64,000 nucleotides of DNA from Muribaculaceae bacterium (GTDB taxonomy: Bacteria; Bacteroidota; Bacteroidia; Bacteroidales; Muribaculaceae). A program made the translations under genes and the position numbers. The DNA lies in NCBI GenBank assembly GCA_022510425.1, contig JAFLTO010000010.1:48509-112508 (forward strand). Direction: 5' to 3'. The notes below the pieces were generated by a model. That model was given only the letters and a program-made list of their open reading frames with translations. It did not search any database and had not been told where the DNA came from. Each line of letters begins with the position of its first letter. The first letter of the stretch is position 1. Of the stretch, positions 45,715-54,729 are shown piece by piece.

Positions 45715-45738
45715 TAAAGGGGGTTATGATTCTGACAA

Positions 45739-48060
45739 TTAGTTAGCGTTCCTGAAAGGATTGACTGTTTCTAAGGTATTTCCGGGTGATGCGAATTCAT
45801 AATACCAATAATTGCCTAATTTACCATTACGGAAATAATGGTTTCCTTTTCCATTGGTTCCATTATTATAGAAAGGCCACTGACTACCATTTTCGTTTGG
45901 CATATCGGAAGAATCAACTGAACCGGTCACGTGGTTAGCAGTGTAAATCCAGTTGAAAGGAGAACCATTGAAATGAGTACCTTGATATGGCAATCTGAAA
46001 TTATTACATTGAATTGCTAGATTTTTATCATTGTAATTTAGATTTCTCCACATTAAGGGTGTTCCTTTAACATTTACCACTTCTACAGTATTGATTGTGT
46101 TTTCGAATAGAGATGTGCCTCTATTGTTTGTAGCATGATAATCACCCCAAATCCAAACATAGCAATCACCATAGTAAGGATTACCCTCAGCTGTATTATT
46201 GAAGGCATTGATATAGAAATCGGGATAAAACTTATTTTCTATATCTGGATTTTGCCAATCGAAATTAACCATTGAACGGCTAAGATATTCAAACTGAAGA
46301 TCCTTGAAAGTGATTTCAGCATATTTACCTGTGGTGTACATATTTCCACGGTTATAATAGTTATAAACCTCAAAGTTGATACCATCACCGAAGTGTTCAC
46401 GACAATAACTGATCACTTTTTCATCGATTCCACTTGTCCTAACTCTGATGTAACCACCTGATTTCATTAGAGATTGTTCTCCAGTTATAGAATTGGTGTA
46501 CCAAACCGTAGCTTCAGGAGTCATTTCATCATCCTTAGCTGCTACATATGTGATTATCAAATCTACCGGTTGGTCACCAACTACATATGAAAGAATATGT
46601 TCTTCACCGTCGAATTGGTGGTCGCCTGCATTCGGGTCGCTGCCGTAAGCGCCATCTGTGTAATGGTCGTTAAGGATATAGAGGTCATCCTGGTCGCAAT
46701 AGATAGATTCCGGTACCGGAATTATGACTTCTACATCATGTGGATAACGAACGTGGATTGAAAGTTTGCTAACGAGATCAGCGATTCCGTATTTAGCCCT
46801 TGCATCCGGCAATGTATGGATATCATTCAAAGAAAGATTGATTTCCACCTCATTGTTATTATATTTGTTGGTTCCGTTGCCACTGCCCGGCAAGTAACCA
46901 TTGTTGCCATTCTCCGGATTGCAAGGTGAACCCGGTTCGCACTTTCCGCAAATTTGACCCGGATGAGCTGCGTCCTTACATTCCGGACATGTATCATCAG
47001 TAGGATTACAAATTGTACCTTGGTCACATTTCTCACAATTTCCGGTATGTTTTTCATGAGGACAAAGTGGGCAATCGTCAACTATATTGTCACCGCAATT
47101 AGGGCATGAGCAATTGTCTTCTGTGCATTCGCAATCGTCACCACATTTACAGTTTTCACCGCATTTACAATTGTCTGTTGGAAGATTCGAAGGGTCTTCA
47201 TCTCCTGTTACATTTGGACCAGCATCCATTCCATTTGCTGGGATAAGTTTTATTACCCAATCATTATATTTTTGATCACCATCTAAAAAATTTAAAATAC
47301 CATTATCTTCTTTATATGTGCGATAGTCGAAACATAAATAACAGTAAGTCTTACCTTCATATTTTATATAATAAAATTCGTAAGCATCATATCTTCTTGG
47401 TTTTTCATCTGGATAAGAATCCGTATAAGATGGATTGTTAACTGGTACATTAACAACCAATGCACGTGGTCCTGATGTACCATTATAATCACCAAATTCA
47501 TCAACTTCAGGATCTACACCAAATGCTAAATTATTCATTTTCGTTCCACCTACTTCATTAGCAGTATGATGAATGGATCCATTTTGAATATATTCAAACG
47601 TATATGATACTAAACTGGAACCTACATTTTGAATAAAATAAGTTGTCAACGAACATTCTTTGCTTCCCTCATCAGGATGATCCTCCAAATATCTTAGAAT
47701 ATAAGCTTTTTCAGCATTACTAACTAATTCTCCATTATCTGTTGTTTGGGGTGCATTTTCCCAATAAGAAGCTATTTCAGGATGTTTACTTACAAAATTT
47801 GTGGATCCATCAGTAATCTTGAAATAATTTTCATTAGTCTGAAGAGCTCTTGTGGAGGGGTTGTAGGCTCCGGTGAAGGAGTTGCCAAAAGTTTGATTAC
47901 CTGACCAGACCACAGCATCGGGAGCCACTATGGGACTTAACCTGCCATTGTTAAGGTCACCGTTGGCACCGGGTTCGTTCAGGTCGTTGGTACAGGAAAC
48001 GAATGCACCGGCGGCTATCGCGGTCAGTGCGAAACCAAATAAACGTTTAGTTAGTTTCAT
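45739..48060 (-). CDS. surface lipoprotein paralog 1 of the tandem cluster, 19-cysteine linker
   Basis: A 773-residue protein. The lipoprotein signal has lipid Cys23 (GAFVSC), followed by the family motif APDAVVWSGNQTFGNSF. The N-terminal domain (about 75-275) ends NDWVIKLIP. The linker at residues 298-380 holds 19 cysteines in CxC and CxxC pairs (CKCGENCKCGDDC, CPLCPHEKH, CEKCDQGTIC). The conserved C-terminal domain starts near residue 403 (NEVEINLSLNDIHTLP) and contains YCDQDDLYILNDHY and GDGINFEVYNYYNRG. The closest N-terminus is that of the 49856 paralog. Its function is unknown. The cysteine pairs could bind metal or form disulfides. The exposed localisation after lipid anchoring is inferred. 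Confidence 0.78.
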   Translation of the reverse strand: MKLTKRLFGFALTAIAAGAFVSCTNDLNEPGANGDLNNGRLSPIVAPDAVVWSGNQTFGNSFTGAYNPSTRALQTNENYFKITDGSTNFVSKHPEIASYWENAPQTTDNGELVSNAEKAYILRYLEDHPDEGSKECSLTTYFIQNVGSSLVSYTFEYIQNGSIHHTANEVGGTKMNNLAFGVDPEVDEFGDYNGTSGPRALVVNVPVNNPSYTDSYPDEKPRRYDAYEFYYIKYEGKTYCYLCFDYRTYKEDNGILNFLDGDQKYNDWVIKLIPANGMDAGPNVTGDEDPSNLPTDNCKCGENCKCGDDCECTEDNCSCPNCGDNIVDDCPLCPHEKHTGNCEKCDQGTICNPTDDTCPECKDAAHPGQICGKCEPGSPCNPENGNNGYLPGSGNGTNKYNNNEVEINLSLNDIHTLPDARAKYGIADLVSKLSIHVRYPHDVEVIIPVPESIYCDQDDLYILNDHYTDGAYGSDPNAGDHQFDGEEHILSYVVGDQPVDLIITYVAAKDDEMTPEATVWYTNSITGEQSLMKSGGYIRVRTSGIDEKVISYCREHFGDGINFEVYNYYNRGNMYTTGKYAEITFKDLQFEYLSRSMVNFDWQNPDIENKFYPDFYINAFNNTAEGNPYYGDCYVWIWGDYHATNNRGTSLFENTINTVEVVNVKGTPLMWRNLNYNDKNLAIQCNNFRLPYQGTHFNGSPFNWIYTANHVTGSVDSSDMPNENGSQWPFYNNGTNGKGNHYFRNGKLGNYWYYEFASPGNTLETVNPFRNAN

Positions 48061-48182
48061 TGCAATAATTTATATATTACTATTAAGTTAATTTTCAATT
48101 AATTCGTTAAAATCTTTCTGCTGTCAGGTTAATTTGAAAGTAATAGAATCAATGTCTTAGATGTTTTTCATTTAAGGTTATG

Positions 48183-48212
48183 CAAATATATAATATCCTT
48201 TTGTATCTCAAA
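48183..48212 (-). promoter_or_regulatory. promoter of the 45739 lipoprotein gene
   Basis: On the minus strand TTTG (48209-48212) and TATATTTG (48183-48190) are 18 bp apart. The leader is about 115 nt and lacks the CGAAATCGTTTCG motif seen before other paralogs. Confidence 0.7.
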
Positions 48213-48337
48213 GTTTTCCGAACTAAATTTAACAATAATTAACAAGTACGATTTTAATTTAGGAGGGTAGGATTTGTTGGGAATGCCTTTCCTGGCTAAC
48301 CAAGAATTTTGGAGGACAGGGAAGTCCTCCTAATATC

Positions 48338-48368
48338 AAAAAGGATTGGCAAAACGCCAATCCTTTTT
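48338..48368 (-). terminator. terminator of the 48395 lipoprotein gene
   Basis: AAAAAGGATTGGC (48338-48350) pairs with GCCAATCCTTTTT (48356-48368). The GGATTGGC stem is the same as the terminator of the next paralog at 49801-49838. Confidence 0.85.
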
Positions 48369-48394
48369 ATATTGATAGAAATTATTTACTTGAA

Positions 48395-49636
48395 TTAATT
48401 ATTTCCATCAGAACCACTACCAGTAGTTTCATTACCATCAGTTCCATTACCATCAGTTCCATTAGCGCCAGGTGTTGATGGTGCAGGAGCCGGAGCTACC
48501 CAAGGAGTATCACCTTCTTCTCTTTTAATATCACCGTCTTTAGCATTCGGGAATGCAGTTTTGTTCAGATATACATGGTTTAGGCTGTGGTCACCTAAAG
48601 TTGGAGCCCAGAAATTACCATTTGTTGGAACTACCCAGCAGTCGCGATAGTAATAATCTGTCTCAACTTCACCATCTTCATTTTTAGAATTATATTTGAT
48701 AACATCACCTGTGAAAGCGTTGATGTAATAATCGGGATAAACAGTAACTGTTCTTCCTCCTTCAGTTTCTTCTTCAACTTTATTACCAGCTGCGTCTACA
48801 TTATATGAGTAACCTGTAAATTCTACTTCAGAGTTGTTCAATACTTCAAGAAGTTTAGGAACAGTATATGCAGCATATGAACCGGTAGCATATTGGTTAG
48901 CGCGGTTGTAATAGTTGTAAACATCGAAGTTGATGCCGTCACCATAGTTCCAACGACAGTAATCGATAAGTTCTTGAGAAACACCTTCTGTCCAAACTCT
49001 GATACTACCTTCATCAACTGTTTTTCCATTTTCTTCAACTGCAGGGAGGAATTGGATATTAAGAGTAACAGTTGTATTCAATAGGTCTGCATCATTTTCT
49101 TCATATAATCCTGTTGCTTCATTCAAATCAACGGTCTTATATGCACCATTTTCTACTTTATAAGTTGCTTTATTCAACGAACCATCATATTTGAATCCTT
49201 CGCTTCTTTCGTTGTAGATATAGAGGTCATCCTGGTCGCAATAATATTTAGCGGGGACAGGGATAGTCACGTCTACGTCTGTGTTGCTACGAACATGGAT
49301 TGAGAGGTGGCTTACGAGATCCTCGAGATCGTATTTAGTTTCACCGTTAGCATTGTAATGCACATTCTGAAGCGCGAGGTTGATTTCAACTTCGTCGTTT
49401 TCATATTTAAGAGTACCTTTTGATTCTTCTTCATTAATTGCTTTTGTACCTGTGAAAACAACGTTGTCAGAAGATATTACAAGGTCGGGATCCTGAGGGA
49501 GCACTACGGTAGGAAGAGACACTTCCGGTTCGGGAGACACAACAGGTTCGCTGTCCACTTTGTTGTCGCAGGATGCGAGGCCGGCAACGGCTGCAAAGCT
49601 GAGACCGATTCCGAAAAATTTGTTAATGCGTTTCAT
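48395..49636 (-). CDS. surface lipoprotein paralog 2, minimal form without N-domain or Cys linker
   Basis: A 413-residue protein, the shortest of the family. The lipid cysteine is at residue 23 (GLASC). A short proline-rich spacer (PEPEVSLPTVVLPQDP) is followed directly by the conserved C-terminal domain from about residue 80 (NDEVEINLALQNVHYNANGE), with SHLSIHVRSNTDVDVTIPVP, YYCDQDDLYIYNE and GDGINFDVYNYYNRANQYAT. The C-terminus is a low-complexity tail of G, N, T, D and S repeats (residues about 385-413). It shows that the C-domain can exist without the variable N-domain. The function is unknown. It has its own promoter and terminator. Confidence 0.77.
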   Translation of the reverse strand: MKRINKFFGIGLSFAAVAGLASCDNKVDSEPVVSPEPEVSLPTVVLPQDPDLVISSDNVVFTGTKAINEEESKGTLKYENDEVEINLALQNVHYNANGETKYDLEDLVSHLSIHVRSNTDVDVTIPVPAKYYCDQDDLYIYNERSEGFKYDGSLNKATYKVENGAYKTVDLNEATGLYEENDADLLNTTVTLNIQFLPAVEENGKTVDEGSIRVWTEGVSQELIDYCRWNYGDGINFDVYNYYNRANQYATGSYAAYTVPKLLEVLNNSEVEFTGYSYNVDAAGNKVEEETEGGRTVTVYPDYYINAFTGDVIKYNSKNEDGEVETDYYYRDCWVVPTNGNFWAPTLGDHSLNHVYLNKTAFPNAKDGDIKREEGDTPWVAPAPAPSTPGANGTDGNGTDGNETTGSGSDGNN

Positions 49637-49685
49637 ATCCTTATAAGTTAGTAAATGTTAATGTGGCGTATTTACAAAGATTATG

Positions 49686-49717
49686 CAAAATTAATAAATA
49701 ATTAACTCATTACCAAA
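49686..49717 (-). promoter_or_regulatory. promoter of the 48395 lipoprotein gene
   Basis: On the minus strand TTTG (49714-49717) and TAATTTTG (49686-49693) are 20 bp apart. The leader of about 43 nt is much shorter than that of the other cluster members. Confidence 0.7.
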
Positions 49718-49800
49718 AGAATTTTAAATTAAAATTATAAAAAATTCAATTAATGTAGAGATATATCAGATGTTTATAATAGGTTTGTCTGTCTCCGGAT

Positions 49801-49838
49801 ATCAAAAAGGATTGGCAATTTCGCCAATCCTTTTTGAT
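49801..49838 (-). terminator. terminator of the 49856 lipoprotein gene
   Basis: ATCAAAAAGGATTGGC (49801-49816) pairs perfectly over 16 bp with GCCAATCCTTTTTGAT (49823-49838). It is a longer copy of the terminator of the neighbouring paralog. Confidence 0.9.
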
Positions 49839-49855
49839 TTATTGCAGTTTTAGGT

Positions 49856-52171
49856 TTAATCTGAACTTGCTGGAGCCCAATTCCAAGTTGTGACGTCTCC
49901 GAATTTATAGAATTGCCATGGGCTTTCTATAAATGGCCACTGGGTATCAGTTGGCATATCATCGGAATCCACGCCTCCTACATCTTTATTGGTATATATC
50001 CAGTTGAGGTCGCTGCCATTGTAGTGTTCTCCCTGATAAGGATTAGCAAATTCTGCTCTTTGGGTATTGTCGCCCCAAGTCACCTCAGTGTTACTTCCGC
50101 TGATAACACCACCGTTTTGTAGATAAACTCCGTCAATATTTGCACGGCTGTCACCGAGAATCCAGTTGTAGCAGTCGCCCTTCACTGGCAAGAGATTAAC
50201 CTTATTGAAGGCATTTATGTAATAATCAGGCAATATTTTGGTTCCTGCTTCATTCCAGTCGAAGTTGACAAATGAGTGACTCAGATAATTGTACTGCAGA
50301 GTTTCATAAGATATTTCAGCATACTTACCGGTGGTGTACTGAGTACCGCGGTTGTAGTAATTGTAAACCTCGAAGTTGATACCGTCACCGTAATAATCTT
50401 TGAGGAAGTCTATAAGTTCCTTGCAGATACCTTCGGTATAAACTCTGATATAACCACCTGCTACAATATCTTTATTATCTTTATCTTTTACAATCTTTTC
50501 CTGATTAGTTAATTTATCTAAAGCACCTGCAGGTACGAATTCTACTCCGAGCTTAACAGTCCAAGATACATTTTTATTTTGTTCAGTGATATTTCCATTT
50601 TCATCTTTGACATAACCACCGATAACGTAAGTGATTTCGTTCTTTTCGCCACCATATACCCAGTTAGGTTCGCCTTCTTCATTGACATAATGGTCTTTGA
50701 GGATATAGAGGTCATCCTGGTCGCAGTAGATACTTTGAGGAACAGGGATTATGACTTCTACATCGTGTGGATAACGAACGTGCATGGAGAGTTTGCTTAC
50801 GAGGTCTGCCACGTCATATTTCTGGCTACCGTTAGGCAGTGTGTGAATATCAAGCAGAGAGAGATTGATTTCCACTTCGTTTCCAACAGGTTTCTTAGTC
50901 GGATCAGAGCTTTCTGAATCATCGGGTACGCAAGGATCATGATATCCGTCAGCAGGTCCACCTTCGGCACATTCAGGACAATCGTCGGATGGTCCGGGAT
51001 GGTCATGACCGCAATTGTCGCAAACCTTATCACCAGGTGTTGGTGTTGGATCAGTTCCTTCCGGTTCTTTATAGCAACCGTCACCCGGTTTTGTACATTG
51101 ATCGCAAGTTCCTACTTCATCGTTGTCGTTAGGTCCATGATGTGGGTGTTTACAACGGTCACATTTACTATCTCCTTCTCCAGGGATGTTAGGCATCACT
51201 TCATCAGGTTCAACAGTGACAAGAATTTTGTCCGTTGTAAAAACCACATCCTGATAATCAAAGTCAGTACTATCTTCAATTCCTAAATAAGTTCTTTTAG
51301 TTGGATTATTTTCATCATCTGAATTGTCAAAAAGAACGGCTCTAATTTTTGTTTTCTGATCGAGCTGAGCAACCCAGTTCACAGTTATATAACTTTCTTG
51401 ATTTTCTGTTGAGCTCGAAAAAGCTCTTGTTTTTTGCATCGTATTACCTGGATTACTAGGATCATCAGTTGGATAATAATGAACGTCATTTTCCCAATAG
51501 AATCCAAACTTATATCCTGCTTTAACTCTAATTTCTCTTCCAGTTGCACTAGTTTGCCAATATTTTTGTCCCCAATCGCCAAATCTAAGCGCAGACCAAA
51601 CATATTCCTCTATGATCTGGATAGTACCCTGGTCATCATAATAGAACATACCAATATCATGAGGACTACCACTCTGACCAAAGACTGGATAAATTTTGAA
51701 AACTAAATCTTCATCAGGGGATGCAGCAAAAAACAAGAAATTAAAATCTACATTTAGCAAATTACCGTGTTCTTCAGGTAATCTATCGTCAATATAAGCT
51801 TGTTCATGCTCATTGATCACTTTTCGACCATCATCTCCGTCGACTGTTTTAACTATATTATCTCCTAAGTCTTTCCAAGCTATGATTTCATTTCCGTTAT
51901 CGTATCCCTCAGGGATTGCTCTTGTTTTTGGAACGTAGGAGTTGGCTGTGATGTCGGAAGCGTAACCCGTGGAACGGGTACCGTCGAAGGAGTTTCCGAA
52001 AGTCTGATCGCCTGACCAGACAATAACATCGGGGGACGTCACAGGACTCAAGACACTCAAATCTCCTTTTCCTGAGTTGGGCGTGTACTTGAAGTCGTTT
52101 GTACAAGATACGAACGCGCCGGCAGTGAGGGCTGTCAGTGCGACTCCAAATAAATGTTTAGTCAGTTTCAT
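49856..52171 (-). CDS. surface lipoprotein paralog 3 with DUF4114-like N-terminal domain and Cys linker
   Basis: A 771-residue protein with lipid Cys23 (GAFVSC) and the family motif SPDVIVWSGDQTFGNSF, nearly the same as in paralog 1. The N-terminal domain differs from the others: KFGFYWEND and LGIEDSTDFDYQDVVF (residues 296-311) resemble the calcium-site end of DUF4114-type beta domains. A Cys-rich linker at 337-414 includes CDRCKHPHHG, CDQC, CDNCGHDHPG and CPEC. The conserved C-domain begins near 431. The combination suggests that different ligand-binding N-domains are joined to one common C-domain. Function unknown. Confidence 0.77.
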   Translation of the reverse strand: MKLTKHLFGVALTALTAGAFVSCTNDFKYTPNSGKGDLSVLSPVTSPDVIVWSGDQTFGNSFDGTRSTGYASDITANSYVPKTRAIPEGYDNGNEIIAWKDLGDNIVKTVDGDDGRKVINEHEQAYIDDRLPEEHGNLLNVDFNFLFFAASPDEDLVFKIYPVFGQSGSPHDIGMFYYDDQGTIQIIEEYVWSALRFGDWGQKYWQTSATGREIRVKAGYKFGFYWENDVHYYPTDDPSNPGNTMQKTRAFSSSTENQESYITVNWVAQLDQKTKIRAVLFDNSDDENNPTKRTYLGIEDSTDFDYQDVVFTTDKILVTVEPDEVMPNIPGEGDSKCDRCKHPHHGPNDNDEVGTCDQCTKPGDGCYKEPEGTDPTPTPGDKVCDNCGHDHPGPSDDCPECAEGGPADGYHDPCVPDDSESSDPTKKPVGNEVEINLSLLDIHTLPNGSQKYDVADLVSKLSMHVRYPHDVEVIIPVPQSIYCDQDDLYILKDHYVNEEGEPNWVYGGEKNEITYVIGGYVKDENGNITEQNKNVSWTVKLGVEFVPAGALDKLTNQEKIVKDKDNKDIVAGGYIRVYTEGICKELIDFLKDYYGDGINFEVYNYYNRGTQYTTGKYAEISYETLQYNYLSHSFVNFDWNEAGTKILPDYYINAFNKVNLLPVKGDCYNWILGDSRANIDGVYLQNGGVISGSNTEVTWGDNTQRAEFANPYQGEHYNGSDLNWIYTNKDVGGVDSDDMPTDTQWPFIESPWQFYKFGDVTTWNWAPASSD

Positions 52172-52221
52172 TGCAAATTATATGCTTAATTGTTTGTTTT
52201 TCAATTCAGTTAAGGTAGTCG

Positions 52222-52234
52222 CGAAATCGTTTCG
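52222..52234 (-). promoter_or_regulatory. shared leader palindrome, 49856 gene
   Basis: CGAAATCGTTTCG has CGAAA/TTTCG arms around TCG. It lies about 50 nt upstream of the ATG in the leader. The same core occurs in the leaders of the 54730 gene and, slightly changed, the 52464 gene. It may be a regulator site or an RNA hairpin. Confidence 0.5.
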
Positions 52235-52282
52235 TAATTATAGGTAAGTTTTTCAAAGTATTAGGATCGAGTTTCGGTTGTG

Positions 52283-52290
52283 CAAATATA
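52283..52290 (-). promoter_or_regulatory. -7 box of the 49856 lipoprotein gene
   Basis: The minus strand reads TATATTTG, about 112 bp before the ATG, giving a leader of about 105 nt. The -33 region (GTTT near 52310) is weak. Confidence 0.6.
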
Positions 52291-52405
52291 TATCAAAGAT
52301 ATAAATATAAAACAGGTTTAACACTATTTAACAATAAAATAATATTTATAATAGATTTCTCTTAGAAAAAGATATGATAATCAAAACTTTATAGCTGGAT
52401 ATTAA

Positions 52406-52435
52406 GAAAGCGGCATTTAAAGAAACACCGCTTTC
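52406..52435 (-). terminator. terminator of the 52464 lipoprotein gene
   Basis: GAAAGCGG (52406-52413) pairs with CCGCTTTC (52428-52435). The same GAAAGCGG core appears in the terminator of the next paralog, showing that whole transcription units were duplicated. Confidence 0.7.
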
Positions 52436-52463
52436 CTGGATTATGGTAATTCTTCAACGGAAT

Positions 52464-54446
52464 TTATTCAAACGGGAATGAACCTGGCATCGGAGTATAT
52501 GTAGGCTCTTCTGGATCTGCACTTCCCGTCACGCCCTTGTGAGTGAATATCCAGTTGTATTTCGAACTGTTATAGTGAGTACCCTTATAGGCGTTATGGA
52601 AGAAGCTTCTTTCATTTTCATCCCTAAAATCACTATCTTCTGTAGAGAACCAATTGGTGGTTAGATCACGGCTATATTCATATTCTATATTATCATTATA
52701 GAAATTATCATGATCGGCACGGTCATCACCGAAGATCCACACATAGCAATCTTTTTCATTTATATCCCCGTCACCTGTCGCAGCATCCTTATCAAGTTCG
52801 TTGAAGGCCATGATATAGTAAGCCGGATAGATACGATCTTTCATCAATTCTTCCCAGTCGAAGTTTATCATCGAATGATTGAGATATCCTTGCAATTCAT
52901 CGGCTTTTATTTCGGGATATTTACCGGTGGTGTATTTAGTGCCACGGTTGTAATAATTGAAGATTTCGAAGTTGATACCGTCACCGAAGTTCTTATATAA
53001 ATAAGCGATTACTTCTTCATTGATACCCTTAGTGTAAACGCGGATGAAACCGGTTTTCTTAGTAATGATATCATCATTGTCAGGAGCAACAAACTCAACA
53101 TGGAGCTCTACATTTTGACCATTGATATTATAAACTACATTATGGTACTCGCCATCATAAGCCCAGTTAGGTTCACCATTTGTGTCATAGTGATCTTTCA
53201 GGATATAGAGGTCATCCTGGTCGCAATAGATATTAGCGGGAACCGGGAGTATAACTTCCACGTCTCTGGGGTAACGAACATGGATAGAAAGTTTTGTTAC
53301 AAGGTCGGTTATATCATATTTGTCATGTTCATCGAGGATAGAGAGATTCACTTCCACTTCACTTTGCTGATTCTTATCTTTAACATTGGGAGAATCCTTG
53401 GTGGTGCAATCGATGTCTTTACCGTTTTCCTCACATTCAGGACAAGGGCCTTCATGCACTGGATGTCCGCAATCGTCAACGTCACAAACCGGGAAGAAAG
53501 GAGCAAGTCTTGCCAATAGAGGACTATTATTGGTGGGAGTCTCCGGAATTTCAGGTTCTGTTACTTCAGGAAGGGGAGCAGTCTTTGTGAGCTTTATGAT
53601 GCGATTCCAGTAATTATTTCCGAACCAGTCGTTAGAACCTCTGTCACTGCCATTATTGAAATTATAGCCTCCTCTCATATGGTAAATAGCTACATAAACT
53701 TCATCATTTTTACCATCCAAAATTAGAACTTTATAAGTGAAATACCCCCCTCCTGTATAATCATTCCCCATTTCAGTAAAAGCCCTGGAGGGATATGAAT
53801 TAAAACTCATATCAACAATGGGGTATTTTCTAACAGTGAAATATGAACCTTGCAATTGCTCGGAATCGGGGATTGTAATCTTATTGGGACTATTTTGATA
53901 TTCATTTTCACTTATCTCAAATCTATCAACAGTAGATTTCCAAATAGCAAGATTTTGAATCTTTTCGTCATTCTTAAAGACGTCTGAGAGTATTACTGCT
54001 TCAGCATCAGTCCAAAGATTACTGTTAGCTACTTCTTGAACAAAATAGTCTGTCCAACCGTCAAGAATCCTCCAATCCGAAATTTCATCTATTTCAGTAA
54101 GGTTGTGTACTCCATAAGAAGAGGCCTCAGATGGATAATAATATTTATCATTTCCATTAATCCTTTCATATCGATATTCATAACATTTCATAATGTTTTT
54201 AACTTTCTCTATTTCTGCCTGTGTGATAGGAGCCGGGGCATCCGTTTCTTCGGCACGAGTACCATAAACGCCGTTATTGAGGGACTGGGTACCTGACCAG
54301 GCGTTTACTTTGGGTGTTTTGACAGGGCTGAACAGGGAATTTCCTGCAGGATCATTTCCGGAGGGTTCCTTGCTGAAGTCGTTGCTACAGGAGGCAAGAC
54401 CCCACGTGAGCAAAGCCATAGCACTAAATCTAATTAGTTTTTTCAT
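52464..54446 (-). CDS. surface lipoprotein paralog 4
   Basis: A 660-residue protein with lipid Cys20 (WGLASC) and the family motif TPKVNAWSGTQSL. Its N-terminal domain (residues about 70-290) ends NYWNRIIKLTKT and shares WTDYFVQEVANSN with the ENYxVQQ segment of related paralogs. A short linker has five cysteines (321, 326, 335, 338, 347; CGHPVHEGPCPEC). The conserved C-domain starts near 361. From about residue 360 on it is very similar to paralog 5 at both protein and DNA level, including the GDGDINEKDCYVWIFGDDRA segment, suggesting recent duplication or gene conversion. Function unknown. Confidence 0.77.
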   Translation of the reverse strand: MKKLIRFSAMALLTWGLASCSNDFSKEPSGNDPAGNSLFSPVKTPKVNAWSGTQSLNNGVYGTRAEETDAPAPITQAEIEKVKNIMKCYEYRYERINGNDKYYYPSEASSYGVHNLTEIDEISDWRILDGWTDYFVQEVANSNLWTDAEAVILSDVFKNDEKIQNLAIWKSTVDRFEISENEYQNSPNKITIPDSEQLQGSYFTVRKYPIVDMSFNSYPSRAFTEMGNDYTGGGYFTYKVLILDGKNDEVYVAIYHMRGGYNFNNGSDRGSNDWFGNNYWNRIIKLTKTAPLPEVTEPEIPETPTNNSPLLARLAPFFPVCDVDDCGHPVHEGPCPECEENGKDIDCTTKDSPNVKDKNQQSEVEVNLSILDEHDKYDITDLVTKLSIHVRYPRDVEVILPVPANIYCDQDDLYILKDHYDTNGEPNWAYDGEYHNVVYNINGQNVELHVEFVAPDNDDIITKKTGFIRVYTKGINEEVIAYLYKNFGDGINFEIFNYYNRGTKYTTGKYPEIKADELQGYLNHSMINFDWEELMKDRIYPAYYIMAFNELDKDAATGDGDINEKDCYVWIFGDDRADHDNFYNDNIEYEYSRDLTTNWFSTEDSDFRDENERSFFHNAYKGTHYNSSKYNWIFTHKGVTGSADPEEPTYTPMPGSFPFE

Positions 54447-54499
54447 ACGTTTAATTATTAAATTATGAGATTTTGGTTAATCGTTTATAGCAGCGATAA

Positions 54500-54513
54500 A
54501 GAAAATCGTTTCG
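54500..54513 (-). promoter_or_regulatory. variant of the shared leader palindrome, 52464 gene
   Basis: AGAAAATCGTTTCG keeps the AAATCGTTTCGT core of the motif found before paralogs 3 and 5, at a similar distance from the start codon. The left arm carries one extra A and has lost the C. Confidence 0.4.
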
Positions 54514-54558
54514 TGATTAGGTAGGTTATAAAAGTACTATGGTTTCAATGATTTGCCA

Positions 54559-54566
54559 CAAAATTA
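54559..54566 (-). promoter_or_regulatory. -7 box of the 52464 lipoprotein gene
   Basis: The minus strand reads TAATTTTG, giving a leader of about 105 nt, the same length as for paralogs 3 and 5. Confidence 0.55.
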
Positions 54567-54669
54567 ATTCATTATCTGAATATTAAGATGCCATTAACAA
54601 TATTTAACAATAAAATTTTATCATATCTATGGGTATGATATTTTAAATCTTGGACCGAACTAATACACA

Positions 54670-54704
54670 AAGAAAGCGGTGTTAACATTTAACACCGCTT
54701 TCTT
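54670..54704 (-). terminator. terminator of the 54730 lipoprotein gene
   Basis: AAGAAAGCGGTGTTAA (54670-54685) pairs perfectly with TTAACACCGCTTTCTT (54689-54704) around a CAT loop. It lies about 25 bp after the stop codon. Confidence 0.9.
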
Positions 54705-54729
54705 GATTATGGTAATTCTTCAATAGAAT

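Larger units (their letters stand above)
45204..45738. other. 535-bp intergenic region rich in repeats
   Basis: No gene is seen. It holds a copy of the GGTGC-type element also found left of the RAYT gene (45250-45275), the 50-bp tandem duplication (45365-45459), a REP-like hairpin (45462-45480), and a hairpin near the end of the lipoprotein gene (45681-45714). The stretch 45600-45620 (GATTTAGGAGGGTAGG) is partly repeated near 48258. Confidence 0.6.
48061..48394. other. 334-bp region between lipoprotein paralogs 1 and 2
   Basis: It contains the minus-strand promoter of the 45739 gene (48183-48212), a leader of about 115 nt, a GGAGGAC/GTCCTCC hairpin (48311-48317 with 48324-48330), and the terminator of the 48395 gene (48338-48368). 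No coding gene is seen. A GATTTAGGAGGGTAGG-like segment near 48258 recurs at about 45600. Confidence 0.6.

Noticed and set aside
46827..47275. Overlapping small frames in the Cys-rich linker region of the 45739 gene
   Set aside because: They are shadows created by repetitive codons of the linker.
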